Assembly: GCA_032821775.1 (NCBI GenBank)
Contig: JAVLRN010000010.1
Location: 1,612,001-1,676,000 of the forward strand
Source: Sanguinoderma infundibulare
Lineage: Eukaryota > Basidiomycota > Agaricomycetes > Polyporales > Polyporaceae
Length of the DNA: 64,000 bases
Direction of reading: 5' to 3'
In this document: positions 24,319 to 33,961 of the stretch, one piece after another
Layout: every line of letters starts with the position of its first letter
Numbering within the stretch: the first letter of the stretch is position 1
Made by a program: the position numbers and the translations under genes
The notes under the pieces: generated by a model
The model's input: only the letters and a program-made list of their open reading frames with translations
What the model was told of the DNA's origin: nothing
Database searches by the model: none

Positions 24319-24354
24319 CGACCGGGGACGGTCGGGATTTCAGTGAGGGGGAGG
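24319..24354 (+). promoter_or_regulatory. Internal polypurine-tract copy (central PPT candidate)
   Basis: CAGTGAGGGGGAGG at 24341-24354 is identical to the tract abutting the 3' LTR at 29030-29043. The similarity extends about 20 bp further upstream (compare 24319-24340 with 29008-29029). It lies between RNase H and integrase coding DNA, where a second plus-strand primer could start. Confidence 0.6.
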
Positions 24355-24386
24355 GACCGACCGACCAGGAGCCGACAAGCGACACT

Positions 24387-25832
24387 GTGACCACGTCAAG
24401 CGACATTCCGACTTCCGACTTCACTCGGCAAGCGAACGAGCGACTCGACAAGGTCAAGAGGTGGCTCCGCAACCTCCGACAACTGAGCGACATCTCCGAC
24501 AAGGCATACCTGCAGTTCATCAAGTACTGCCAGCAGCACTTTGTCGACGGCGACCGACTGTGGCGAAAGGACAGCCATGGCGCACACAAGCTCGTAGTCG
24601 GCCTCGGCCAGAGGCTCGCGATCCTCCGACAGGTGCACGACGACATAGAGCATCGCGGCAATTATGCGACGTTGCAGTTCATCGCAGAGCGATTCTGGTG
24701 GCCATCCCTTCGCGAGGACGTCACTTGGTACGTTCGCACTTGCCATCTCTGCCAGACGAGACAGACGCGACAGGTCCTTATCCCGCCGACGGTCGCGACA
24801 CCCGCACCATTGTTCGCGCGAGTCCACATCGACACCATGCACATGCCCGCCTCCGGCGGCTTCAAGTACATCGTCCAGGCGCGCTGCGCGATCTCGCACT
24901 ACCCGGAGTGGCGCATGCTTCGCGTCGAGACCGAGAAGACCCTCGGCGACTGGCTGTTCCAAGACGTCATCTGTCGCTGGGGTGGCCTCGCAGAGATCGT
25001 CACCGACAACGGCACGGCTTTCGTCAAAGCGGCTGGCTACCTCGCGTGCAAGTATCACCTCCGACATATCCGAATCAGCGGCTACAACTCACGGGCGAAC
25101 GGCATCGTCGAGCGACCCCACTTCGACGTGCGACAGGTTCTGTTCAAGGCCGCCGACGGCGACGAGACCAAGTGGTCGCAAGTCGCTCATTTCGCCTTCT
25201 GGGCAGAAAGGGTAACTATGCAACGTCACATGGGCTGCTCACCATACTTCGTGGCTACAGGTTGTCATCCGATCCTGCCATTCGACATCGGTGAAGCGAC
25301 CTATCTGCTCCCACCGCCCGACTCGATCCTGTCGACGACCGATCTCATCATGCAGCGTGCGACTGCACTCCAGAAGCGGCAAGACCAGATCGCCGACCTC
25401 CAGTCCGACGTCTACCGAGCACAACTTCGAGCAGCGTACAAGTTCGAGCGTGACCACGCGATGACCATCCGCGACTTCGACTTCAAACGCGGCGACCTTG
25501 TCCTCCTCCGACACACGCAGATTGAGAAGGCCCTCAACTGCAAGATGCAACCGCAATACCTCGGACCGCTTGTCGTTCTCACCCGCAACCGCGGGGGAGC
25601 GTATGTCGTCTGCAAACTCAACGGGACGGTCTTTCACCGACCGGTTGCGGCCTTCCGACTCCTCCCCTACCTCGCGCGACAATCGATCGACATCGCCGAC
25701 GAGCTCCTCGACATCTCGCAAAAGTGGTTCGAGGACATGAAGAACGCCGACGACGCGGGTGTCGAGGACGATCGCCCGACTGGCGAGCCGATATTGCCGA
25801 ACGGCAGCGACGGGATGGGCGACACGGACTAG
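24387..25832 (+). CDS. Ty3/gypsy integrase part of Pol
   Basis: It is in the same frame as the upstream polyprotein (only the TGA at 24270-24272 intervenes), so coding probably runs on from there. The 5' limit given is a GTG, not a proven start. An HHCC zinc-binding domain (HDDIEH near residue 80, CHLC near 118) precedes the catalytic core. The core triad is Asp in HIDTMHM (about 149), Asp in VTDNGTAF (about 207) and Glu in NGIVERPHF (about 242), with 34 residues between the last two. A GPY/F-like module (YLGPLVVL...AYVVCKLNG) follows. I see no chromodomain in the tail. It joins the cDNA to host DNA. Confidence 0.85.
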   Translation: MTTSSDIPTSDFTRQANERLDKVKRWLRNLRQLSDISDKAYLQFIKYCQQHFVDGDRLWRKDSHGAHKLVVGLGQRLAILRQVHDDIEHRGNYATLQFIAERFWWPSLREDVTWYVRTCHLCQTRQTRQVLIPPTVATPAPLFARVHIDTMHMPASGGFKYIVQARCAISHYPEWRMLRVETEKTLGDWLFQDVICRWGGLAEIVTDNGTAFVKAAGYLACKYHLRHIRISGYNSRANGIVERPHFDVRQVLFKAADGDETKWSQVAHFAFWAERVTMQRHMGCSPYFVATGCHPILPFDIGEATYLLPPPDSILSTTDLIMQRATALQKRQDQIADLQSDVYRAQLRAAYKFERDHAMTIRDFDFKRGDLVLLRHTQIEKALNCKMQPQYLGPLVVLTRNRGGAYVVCKLNGTVFHRPVAAFRLLPYLARQSIDIADELLDISQKWFEDMKNADDAGVEDDRPTGEPILPNGSDGMGDTD

Positions 25833-26402
25833 TCGAGCTGAGTATCTGTTTTCATTTGTGACCCGCCTCCATATCTTCCATATTGCGCTCCTTTCATCTT
25901 TTGCATACCCCCCCCCCAATCGCCACTTCATAATCTCTCGTTTATTTTCTTTGCGACCTCGGACGCACCTTTGCGACCGATTTTCCATCGCGACTTTGTC
26001 GCGATGGCAAGGGTTTTCTGGCGATGAAGGATTTCACGCTGAGCCTTTCCCTCGGGAAATATTTTCTTGTTAATCGCTCGGGTTATGGTGGGACAAGTTG
26101 GTATTATTGATGACATTGTACACTATAGGAGACAGCGAACAGCGACTGCGACTGCGACTGCGATACAGCGACAACTATACTGCGATACTGCGACGGCGAC
26201 ACTGGGACTACTGCGACTGCGACGAGAGCGACAAGAAAAGGATGAGAGTGACAAGAAAAGGACGAGAGTGACAAGAAAACACGGCAGCAACAAGGCAACC
26301 AAGCGACAGACATTACTACATACACGTACAAGTCCAGGATAGAACACTGCAAGAAAATCAGTACCAAGAAAAGAACGCAACCAAGGCGCGACCAGACTCA
26401 AC
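25833..26402. other. Convergent non-coding spacer in the gypsy element
   Basis: Between the integrase stop and the stop of the antisense gene. It has a C-homopolymer, GACTGCGACTGC-type simple repeats (about 26143-26235) and no convincing frame. It should hold the 3' ends of both convergent transcripts. Confidence 0.55.
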
Positions 26403-28691
26403 CTACTCATCCCCTTCGCCATCCAACTCGTCCTCCTGGCCCTCTGACGGCTCAGCGATCAGCGCCGGTGCGACAGGCTCAGCCACAGGCCCATCTGCGG
26501 CAGGCTCCTGCGTGACCGGCTCCTGCGCGACCGGCTCTGACGCGACGGGTTCCTGCGCGACTGGCGCTACCGCGACCCATGCCCGCTCATCACCTGACGG
26601 GACATACGACGAGTCATCACCGTCGTCATCGCTTCCCCGCCCGCCCGGCTCGCGATTGTCGCCTGTGTGCTCGTGGTCCTCCGAGCCCCAGTCCGTCCCG
26701 GTCGCGATCATCTCCAGCTCGTGTAAATGCTGCTGGAGCTCCAACAGCACCTCGATGCGACCAGCGACGAAGGCGGACTCCGCGCGGAGCGCGCGGATGT
26801 ACATCTGCCGGTCCTCGGAAAAACCGGCCCCAGCGAGGTCGTTGACGCCCAAGCCCGCGGTCGCGCCACCCAGGCCAGGGATGCACCGGTTGGCGGTAAC
26901 GGCGAGCATCGGGAACCCTTCGCCAGCCAGCCGCTCGTGAAGGCGCATAGTCGGCAAAGGGATGCGGAAGCCCGTGGAGTAGGGCGGCCGGTAGGGGTGC
27001 ACAGGGATTGGCGCCGCAGGGCGCGATGAAGGGCCCACGGTGGGCGAAGGGATACCGAGGAGGCGCAGAGTGGCGGGACCGGCGACAGGAAGGGGAGACT
27101 CGGCGATGCAACACGACGAGGAACTGGCGACGGGCGGAGGAACGGCGGCGACAGCAGCGCGGCGAGGGGAAGGAACCGCGGGAGTGGCGGGAGGAGGTCC
27201 AGCGACGGCGGCGACGGGCTTCTTGGCCCTCCACGGCTTGGGAGCCTTGGGAGCCTTGGGGGCGTCGGTGACCTCGGCGACCGGAGCAGCTTGAGGGGCC
27301 TCGGCGACCCGGGGGCCACCAGACCCAGGGGGCACGACTGCGACGATGGTGCCATCGCGATCGATCTCCCACCCCTTGGACAGGCCCTGCTCGACGATGT
27401 GAGCAGAGGGGCGGACGGCGATACCACCTGGGATGAGATCAGCGACGGCAACACGGGGAGAGCGACTAGGCAACTTACCACGCGGTCGGCCAGAATCATC
27501 GAACCAGTCGCCGTAGGACTGGTCGCCGAAGTAACACCCCTTCTTGTCGTTTTTGCACTTCTCGCAGCGCCCCGACCCCCGAGGGAGGAAGCACTCGATC
27601 AGCGCATAACCCGAGCAGCGATCACACTGCGACAGCAATCAGTCACTACGAAGGTGGGAGGCGACAAGGAAGTACTTACCGCCGGCAGACTCAGGTCAGG
27701 GCGAGGGGGCGGCAACGGTCGGGGCTGGGTGTCGGCCGCCGACTTCCTCTTCCCCAGCTCGACCTTCGGAGTCTCCGGGCGACGCAGCTCCTCCTCCGAC
27801 GACCCGACCACGATAGGGGCAGGTCGCACCTTCTTGGGAGGCGCGGCCTTCTCGCCGGCGACCTCACCCGACTCCACCAAGCTGCAATCGGCGACTGCCC
27901 TCTTGCGATGGGGGCGAGAGCGGGGTTTGACGGACGGCACCTCGGTCGCGGGCAACCCGGGAGGCGGGGCGGCGGCGGTGACAGCGGCATGCAACGCAGA
28001 CGAACCGGTCACGGTTGCGCCAGGGGCGTCCGGCAGAGCGGCGAGGGCGGCGGAGACGGCAGCGGAGGACGGTTGAGAGGACGGGAGGACGGTGATAGGG
28101 GTGGCGACGGCGGCGGAGCATTGTGACGTCGGTCGCGACGTCACGACAGGGGAGTGCAGGAGCAAGGGAGGGGGAGCAGCGGCGCCGGCGAGGACGTCGG
28201 GCATGGGAGGGAGTGCGGCCTGGCGGGCGGCCTTTTTGGCAGCGCATTCGTGCGCCTTAGCCATCACGTCGGCCTTCCTGGCGACGCGTTGGGCGTCGGC
28301 GACTTGCCGGGCGGCCAAGCGCAGGTACCCCTCTCGGAGGATCGGGCTGAGCCAGGCTGGCCACGCATGCACGACTGAACTGAACCAGTCGGCGAACGAC
28401 AGAATGACGCGGTCGGCGATGGCTGCGACCGCGTCAGCGTCTGCCCCCGCACCGAGCCAGGCGTCCTGCGACAAAGAAACGGGTTCAGCCTGAACAAGAG
28501 GGTCGCGGCGACAGGCAACATACCAGGTTATCCGACGCATTTTGAAGACCGGCCTCGCAGTCGTCGTCGGTCTCCGGGGGGCTCCCGTCCAGGTAGTCGA
28601 GGAGGATATCGAGGTTGGCCTTAGCGCTGTCGCGCGCGATCCGGGTAGCGTCGTCGCCGGTGGCGCAGGACTTGCCTTTAGCGTCGGACAT
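26403..28691 (-). CDS. Antisense accessory gene in gypsy element, 3 exons, 725 aa, Zn2Cys6-like
   Basis: Minus-strand exons 28691-28524, 28465-27680 and 27626-26403 join in phase 0 across two short GT-AG introns (58 and 53 nt), giving 56+262+407 codons. The first exon is an acidic leader starting MSDAKGKS. Exon 2 has a helical Ala-rich segment and a Pro/Ser-rich low-complexity region. Exon 3 opens with six cysteines spaced C-X2-C-X7-C-X8-C-X2-C-X6-C. This is close to the Gal4-type binuclear zinc cluster, so DNA or RNA binding is possible. The rest is Pro/Ala-rich with an acidic tail of VAQEP-type repeats. It occupies the position where some elements carry an extra ORF, but on the opposite strand. 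I do not recognise the protein as a named family. Function is unknown; regulation of the element is one inference. Confidence 0.65.
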
Positions 28692-29029
28692 GGGAGGTGA
28701 TGGGGCGAAGCGAGGAGGAAGGAAAGAGAGGCGAGGTTGGAGGAAGGCACAGACGAAGACCCACCGAGCGACGGCCTTTATGTGACGCACGACAGCGGCA
28801 CCAGCATCACGGGCCTTACCCTCATCGCATGCCTGGAGTCGCGGGATCACCAGTTCGGGACGCCCTTTTGTCGCACGGCAGGTCAGAGGATTACCGTTTT
28901 CATCGGGAAGCACGAAAGCACGTCCAGGGCAGGTCGCCGCCTGTCAAATGGTCGAGAAGAGAAGATCGCGCGGCGATGGCACCTCTGGCACGATGGTCCT
29001 TTCGCGGCGACCGAGGACGGTCTAGATTC

Positions 29030-29043
29030 CAGTGAGGGGGAGG
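29030..29043 (+). promoter_or_regulatory. 3' polypurine tract
   Basis: CAGTGAGGGGGAGG directly abuts the TG of the 3' LTR. This is the expected RNase H-resistant primer for plus-strand synthesis. Confidence 0.8.
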
Positions 29044-30030
29044 TGATGCGCGCCCGACGCTTCCGACCGCAGAAACCGACGCGATGGCCCCGTTCGGATA
29101 ACCGAGGTGACTCGACCGACTTTCCGGCCGTTGCCGGCGCGCTGGCGTCTTTGGTTACGCAACCCGGGCACACGTGGTGTGGTCCGGTCAGCCGGCTAGG
29201 TGCGGTACGGTAGCGAGCCGAAGAAGCCGGACACGTGCGATGACGCCGCACCAAGGCTAGACCGTCGAAGATACCGAACATACTTGACCACTGCTGGCGT
29301 CGCGACTTGGCCCGTCCCCGACTGACCCCACGGTCACACAAGTGGCGGGCCACAAGTTAAGTCACTCAGTTGCCTTCTCCGTCACACAGCGCGATGGGTC
29401 GCAGACCGTCCCTCACGAAAGATTACTTACGCGACAGGTACGGGTCACGACGACCGGGAGCCGATGAGTCGCATGACTGCACGACAGCGATCACGACCCG
29501 CCAAGACAAGCTGACTGTGGTCGCCCAATCCGGTCGCGGTCGCATACCGATCGCTGGAGTTCCGGAGGGTTTCCGACGTTGGTTTTATGATCGCTAGTCG
29601 CCACAAGGCAGTCTAGTCCGTCGCTGTCGGGCATAGCTACTGTTACCGGTGTACTTAACCCCTGTCACTGCCGTTCGGGCAGACAATCTTGGACCCCCAC
29701 CCTTTACCTCTCATTTCTCCGACGAGCAAGTGCGACTCGACGTCATCCGCTGTCGGGTGTAGCTAGCGACTGCGATTGCGACTTGCGACAGCGACCACCG
29801 ATTGACCGATTTGCGACAGCGACAGCGACTCGTCGCACGACTTTCACCGCGACTTTCGACCTTTGCCACTACACGCTCTTACCCCTCTCTTCTCCTCGGC
29901 ACCGGTTACGATCGCGACCAAAGGGAACCCGAGACCGTACTCGCCCTCCGCACTGGCGACGTCGCTCCGACCTCGCCTCCCTCAGCCCTCGGTCATCCCG
30001 ACTGTTCGCAGGCCCTGGGATAGTGTATCA
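29044..30030 (+). repeat. 3' LTR
   Basis: 987 bp, same ends as the 5' LTR, followed by the CCGG target repeat at 30031-30034. It should supply the polyadenylation signal and may also hold the promoter of the antisense gene, whose ATG lies about 350 bp inside. Confidence 0.9.
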
Positions 30031-30417
30031 CCGGCACCGGTGAGGTGTGAAAAGAGGTGTCCACTAATTGACATTTTGGCAGGGCCCTCCCTTGCACGAT
30101 GCTAAGCACCTGGGCACAAAATCTGAGTTCTGGCCAGCAGCCCCACAGAGGTGGCCGGGGCACTCCAAATTTTCAGGGTGCCCACCAAAATGGTATCTTT
30201 ATAATATATAATAATTTTATATTTAAAGCAGTACTCTATCCTACTGTGTGCAAAAACCGGGCATCTCCAACACTTGGCCGTAGGAGCCTTTCAGGCTTAG
30301 CGCTGAAGCCAGCACTTCACGACTGTAAAGGGTGGGTTAGGCGAGCCATGCGGCACCATGTGGATGCCATGTGCTCTCCATGCGAGTTAAATGCCCCGCT
30401 CTCCCATTCTTTTATGA

Positions 30418-31409
30418 CTAGTTTTTTTTTGACCCGTGGCTTTGCCACGAAGCTTCGCCTTCGGCTCAGTGCATCGACTCAATACTTCGCCTTCAGCTCA
30501 GTGCTGTGACTGTAATGCTTTGCCTTTGGCTTAGTGCTTTGACTGTTGGTATTTTGAGCTTTGCCTTTGGCTCAGTATTAAATACTATCTGTAATGCCAG
30601 CTTACCCTTGCATTTTAACCCATGGCTTTGCCACAAAGCTTCGCCTTCGGCTCAGTGCTTCGACTGTAATGCTTCACCTTCGGCTCAGTATTAAATACTA
30701 CCTGTAATGCCAGCTTACACTTACATTTTAACCTGCAACTTTGCCACAATGCTTCGCATTCAGCTCAGCAATTATTAATCTTTGCTTTATATTCATTTGT
30801 AGAATTGCCTTGATTACAGGACAAATATACTATGTGAAGAAACCTGTGAGCAACCATTGCAGACCTGAATTGACCATCACCTGCCTGTGAAATTCTAAGA
30901 ACTAATTTGCCCGTGATATTATATAACTTGAATTGCCAGTACTTTTACCCAGTTCAGCACAGAGCAGTGATCCCATGTAATTCTCTCACCCGTGTGCCCG
31001 TGGCCGCCCGTGAAATTGCTGGTATATCTGAAATCATGCCATTCCTCCCTTGTGTAATGCTAAGCACCCATGCACAAAATCTGAATTCTGTCCTGCAGGG
31101 CTACAGGGTGGCTGGGGCACTTTAAAATTACAGGGTACTTGCTGAAATAGTAGCTTAACAATATCCAATGTTTATTACATTTAAAATCCGAGCCTAATCG
31201 CTGGTCCCCAACACTTGGCCGTAGGAGCCTTTCGGGCTTAGCGCTGAACCGGCGCTTCGCGACCGTAAAGGGCGGGTTAGGCGAGCCACGCGGCACCATG
31301 TGCTCTCCATGTGCGCTCCATGTGCTCTCCACCTGCTCTCCACCTGCTCTCCACCTGCTTTCCACGCGAGATAGACGCCCCCCTCTCCCCTTCTTTATAG
31401 ATTTTATGA
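30418..31409 (-). mobile_element. Non-autonomous Helitron 3 of the tandem array
   Basis: The 3' end is CTAG at 30418-30421 with the CGTGGC-TTT-GCCACG hairpin at 30435-30449. It directly follows the 5' end of Helitron 2. The 5' end (minus strand TCATAAAAT...) is at 31409 with a small insertion compared with the other two. The next host base is T. It is 992 bp long, with the same internal repeats as Helitron 1 and no gene. Confidence 0.65.
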
Positions 31410-31541
31410 TTGGTCTGTAATCGCAACCCCAACCCTAGAATAAGCATAAGCGCCCATAGCTCGAGCGACAAACTTGGGCATCCGACGCGCCGCACGAGGG
31501 GGGTTGCGAGACCAGTCCACGCTCAACCGAGCCCACGCCTC

Positions 31542-32615
31542 GGAGGTGATCTTACCAGTCGTTTGCAGCATCGGATCTCAGGGCCTCACCACCGGTGAGT
31601 AATATCAATCTCGGATTCGGTTCGACGGGTCAACTGATCCGCATGTCATCACAGGCTCACTGTACCCGAATCGTTCGGAAACTACGCCAACAGTGACAGA
31701 TACCGCTTACAATGCAGGGTTCCTCACTGACTATGTCATCGGCATCTCATTCCGTCCCTCTGGCCTGTCCAGCGACCGGACGGGCGAGTTGACGTTCGGA
31801 GGAGTGAACCGCTTCAAGTTCACGGGCCCGCTAAATTACACGTAAGCCCAGCGCATATAGTCAGCTTCGAACGTAATCTAATCCTGCAACTAGTCCACTC
31901 ACCAAGGTGTCTCCGTCGAACAAGTACGTAGGAGTAGACCACGAGATGACGTTTGGGAGAACTGGGATGGTGATGGAGTACGGGTCTGGGATCCTCGATA
32001 CCGGGACGACGATCGTACTCATCTGCACCGGTAAGTCGGTTTAAGCTTCTGTCTCCAGGATCCCACTGCTAATATGATGCGACGATGATGCACACTTCAG
32101 ATGCATTCAAACGGTACCAACAATATACGGGCGGGGTTCCCGATCCCCATGTGGGTCTCTTGTACATAACCCCCGAACAGTACAAGAACTTACAGAGTTT
32201 CTACATCGTCATCGGCGGGGTACGTCCTCCACACTCGTCCTGCGCGTCCTCACTAATGCGTCGGTTCTTTCCGCCAGGTGCAGTACGAGCTCACGCCGAA
32301 CGCGCAAATATGGCCACGTGCGGTGAGTGCGACGCCAGACGCCTTTGTGCTCTCCGCTTGCTTACTTCTCTGTGCCCGTTCGACTTTCAGCTCAACGAGG
32401 CGGTCGGCGGAACCAAGCAATGCATCTACCTCGTCGTCAACGACCTTAGACAGCCGTGCGGCTCAGGCGTCGATTTCATCACCGGGATGTCGTTCCTGGA
32501 GCGGTTCTACATGGTGTACGACATCGGGAACTCGCGCGCGGGGTCGGCATACTGCATACACCTACGCGGATACCAACTGATCGCTCGTACGCATCCGTCG
32601 GATTGTCCATCCTAA
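31542..32615 (+). pseudogene. 5'-truncated aspartic protease, unit B
   Basis: Corresponds to exons 6-11 of the 812-2694 gene with the same introns. It retains the second catalytic motif DTGTT and the ITGMSFLERF region. Everything upstream, including the signal peptide and the first catalytic Asp, is missing; the break lies in the intron before exon 6. In the last exon a 2-nt deletion (after the NSRAG codons, compared with unit A) shifts the frame to a later stop. It cannot make an active pepsin fold. The upstream join is shared with the copy at 40553. Confidence 0.8.
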
Positions 32616-32783
32616 CCATGTCCTTCGGGTACACTTCTATGCGCGAATATTGACGCATATACTCATTGAAAGTTACGAGCTCCAGTAGTGTCTCCGGCTG
32701 AACCAGATTTGGCAGAGAGTCGACACGCGTTTTCTATCTGTCGCTTGCAAGACTGGTGTTAGAGCCACGCATTTCAGGGTATG

Positions 32784-33170
32784 TCAGAATGGTGCAGGTG
32801 TGTGCTCTTGAAATCGGTTTTTCAAGTTAACCGTGGTCCAGCAGTTTGCGCGAGTTCCTCGCTCAAAAGGGAAACCACCATCCGCAGTAGCGTCACCACG
32901 CTTTATGGGCATGTTGTACATTCCTGGTCCGGGATATGGAAGCCTGATGCAGTGCATGTGAACAGATGTGGCGTCCTTTGTGCGTCTTTCCGCATGACAC
33001 CATAGCACTTACAACTGCCTGAGGAGCACTGGAGGTAAATATGTTTCCACGCTTTGCCACGCCGACCGTTGACGGGCTGACGAACGTTGGGCAAAACTCG
33101 CTTCGTACAGGTTTCGAGATTAGGCTTCAATCTATCATGTTCTATCATGATCTGCGCATGGAATGTATGT
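32784..33170. repeat. Repeated upstream module, copy 3
   Basis: Very close to the copy at 3244-3627 in both sequence and position relative to the protease 3' end. Confidence 0.65.
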
Positions 33171-33424
33171 ACCAGGGTTTGAGCTTTGTTCAGTGTGTAT
33201 GCTCCGGTGCGCTGGCTCCCAGTCCCTAGCCGGACGCCGCGCCGACTGCGCTGGGCGGTCCATTAGGGTGTCCGACTGCTACATCTGGTTCCCGTCGACG
33301 TCGGCGCAGCGCCCTGCTGGGAACCGGGGTCAAGGCACCGGAGCATGGCCAGCCATCCTCTGGCCATCCGTCGTTTTCCTCTCGCTCGCAGCTGATGTTC
33401 AAGCCAGGACTCACCCCAGGATGC

Positions 33425-33800
33425 GTAGCTGCCTCGAAAGCAATAGGTTTCTCTTGAATAGTGATCGAGCAGACTCCGCCAGTGCTCGACGCTCTCGACA
33501 AGGAAATCATCATCGGGATTGAATCGGATTGGCGTCTTGGATGTGCCTGGACTGGGACATATGGGGACACGCATCTAGAAAGGATTGACAGTGATGTCCT
33601 TCTGCTCTAACCACATCACACCACAACGCTTATGGCTGCCGCAGCAGGAGCACCGGAGGTAAGTCTCGTTCCAGGGTTTGCCAGCACTAGCCGTCGACAG
33701 ACTGACGAACGTTGGGCAAAAGCCGGCGTCGAATAGGTTGAGGGAGTATTCCAAATACGTCTTCATGCCAGAACGCGTCCCATTCATCACGCTTCGGACT
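33425..33800. repeat. Repeated upstream module, copy 4 (before the second WSC gene)
   Basis: Close to 3880-4265. It has GGAGGTAAGT and the CTGACGAACGTTGGGCAAA core and ends about 160 bp before the ATG at 33962. Confidence 0.6.
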
Positions 33801-33862
33801 GGATCGCATGCTCGCTGACCCAAATAGTTAGCATAGCGATGCAACGTCTCCTCCGATGAAGA

Positions 33863-33868
33863 TATAAG
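33863..33868 (+). promoter_or_regulatory. TATA-like box of second WSC gene
   Basis: TATAAG 94 bp before the ATG, at the same distance as in the unit A paralogue. Confidence 0.4.
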
Positions 33869-33961
33869 GCGAAGTTCGTGTGTCGAAGCCACTCAGACCA
33901 CCTTTCGCGGTTCTCTCTTACCTTCCACCCGACCATCACCAGAGCCAGAAGAGTCCCTACG

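Larger units (their letters stand above)
18292..30030 (+). mobile_element. Complete Ty3/gypsy LTR retrotransposon (11.7 kb) with antisense gene
   Basis: Two 987-bp LTRs begin TGATGC and end TATCA. They are flanked by CCGG at 18288-18291 and at 30031-30034, a 4-bp target-site duplication. Internal order is primer-binding site, gag-protease-RT-RNase H, polypurine-tract copy, integrase, antisense gene, polypurine tract. RT/RNase H before integrase defines the Ty3/gypsy order. The element lies within the 5' part of Helitron 2, so it is younger than that Helitron insertion. Confidence 0.9.
11958..30417 (-). mobile_element. Autonomous Helitron 2 (split by a Ty3/gypsy insertion)
   Basis: The 3' end is CTAG at 11958-11961 with the hairpin CTGTGGCTTTGCCACAG at 11974-11990 (7-bp stem). 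It abuts the 5' end of Helitron 1 with no base between. The 5' end is the same TCATAAAAGAA terminus, at 30417. Removing the LTR element and one target repeat (18288-18291 or 30031-30034) leaves about 6.7 kb, a normal size for an autonomous Helitron. It carries the Rep-helicase frame on the minus strand. The 5' subterminal stretch (30035-30417) matches 11610-11957 in Helitron 1 and 31047-31409 in Helitron 3. Confidence 0.7.
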
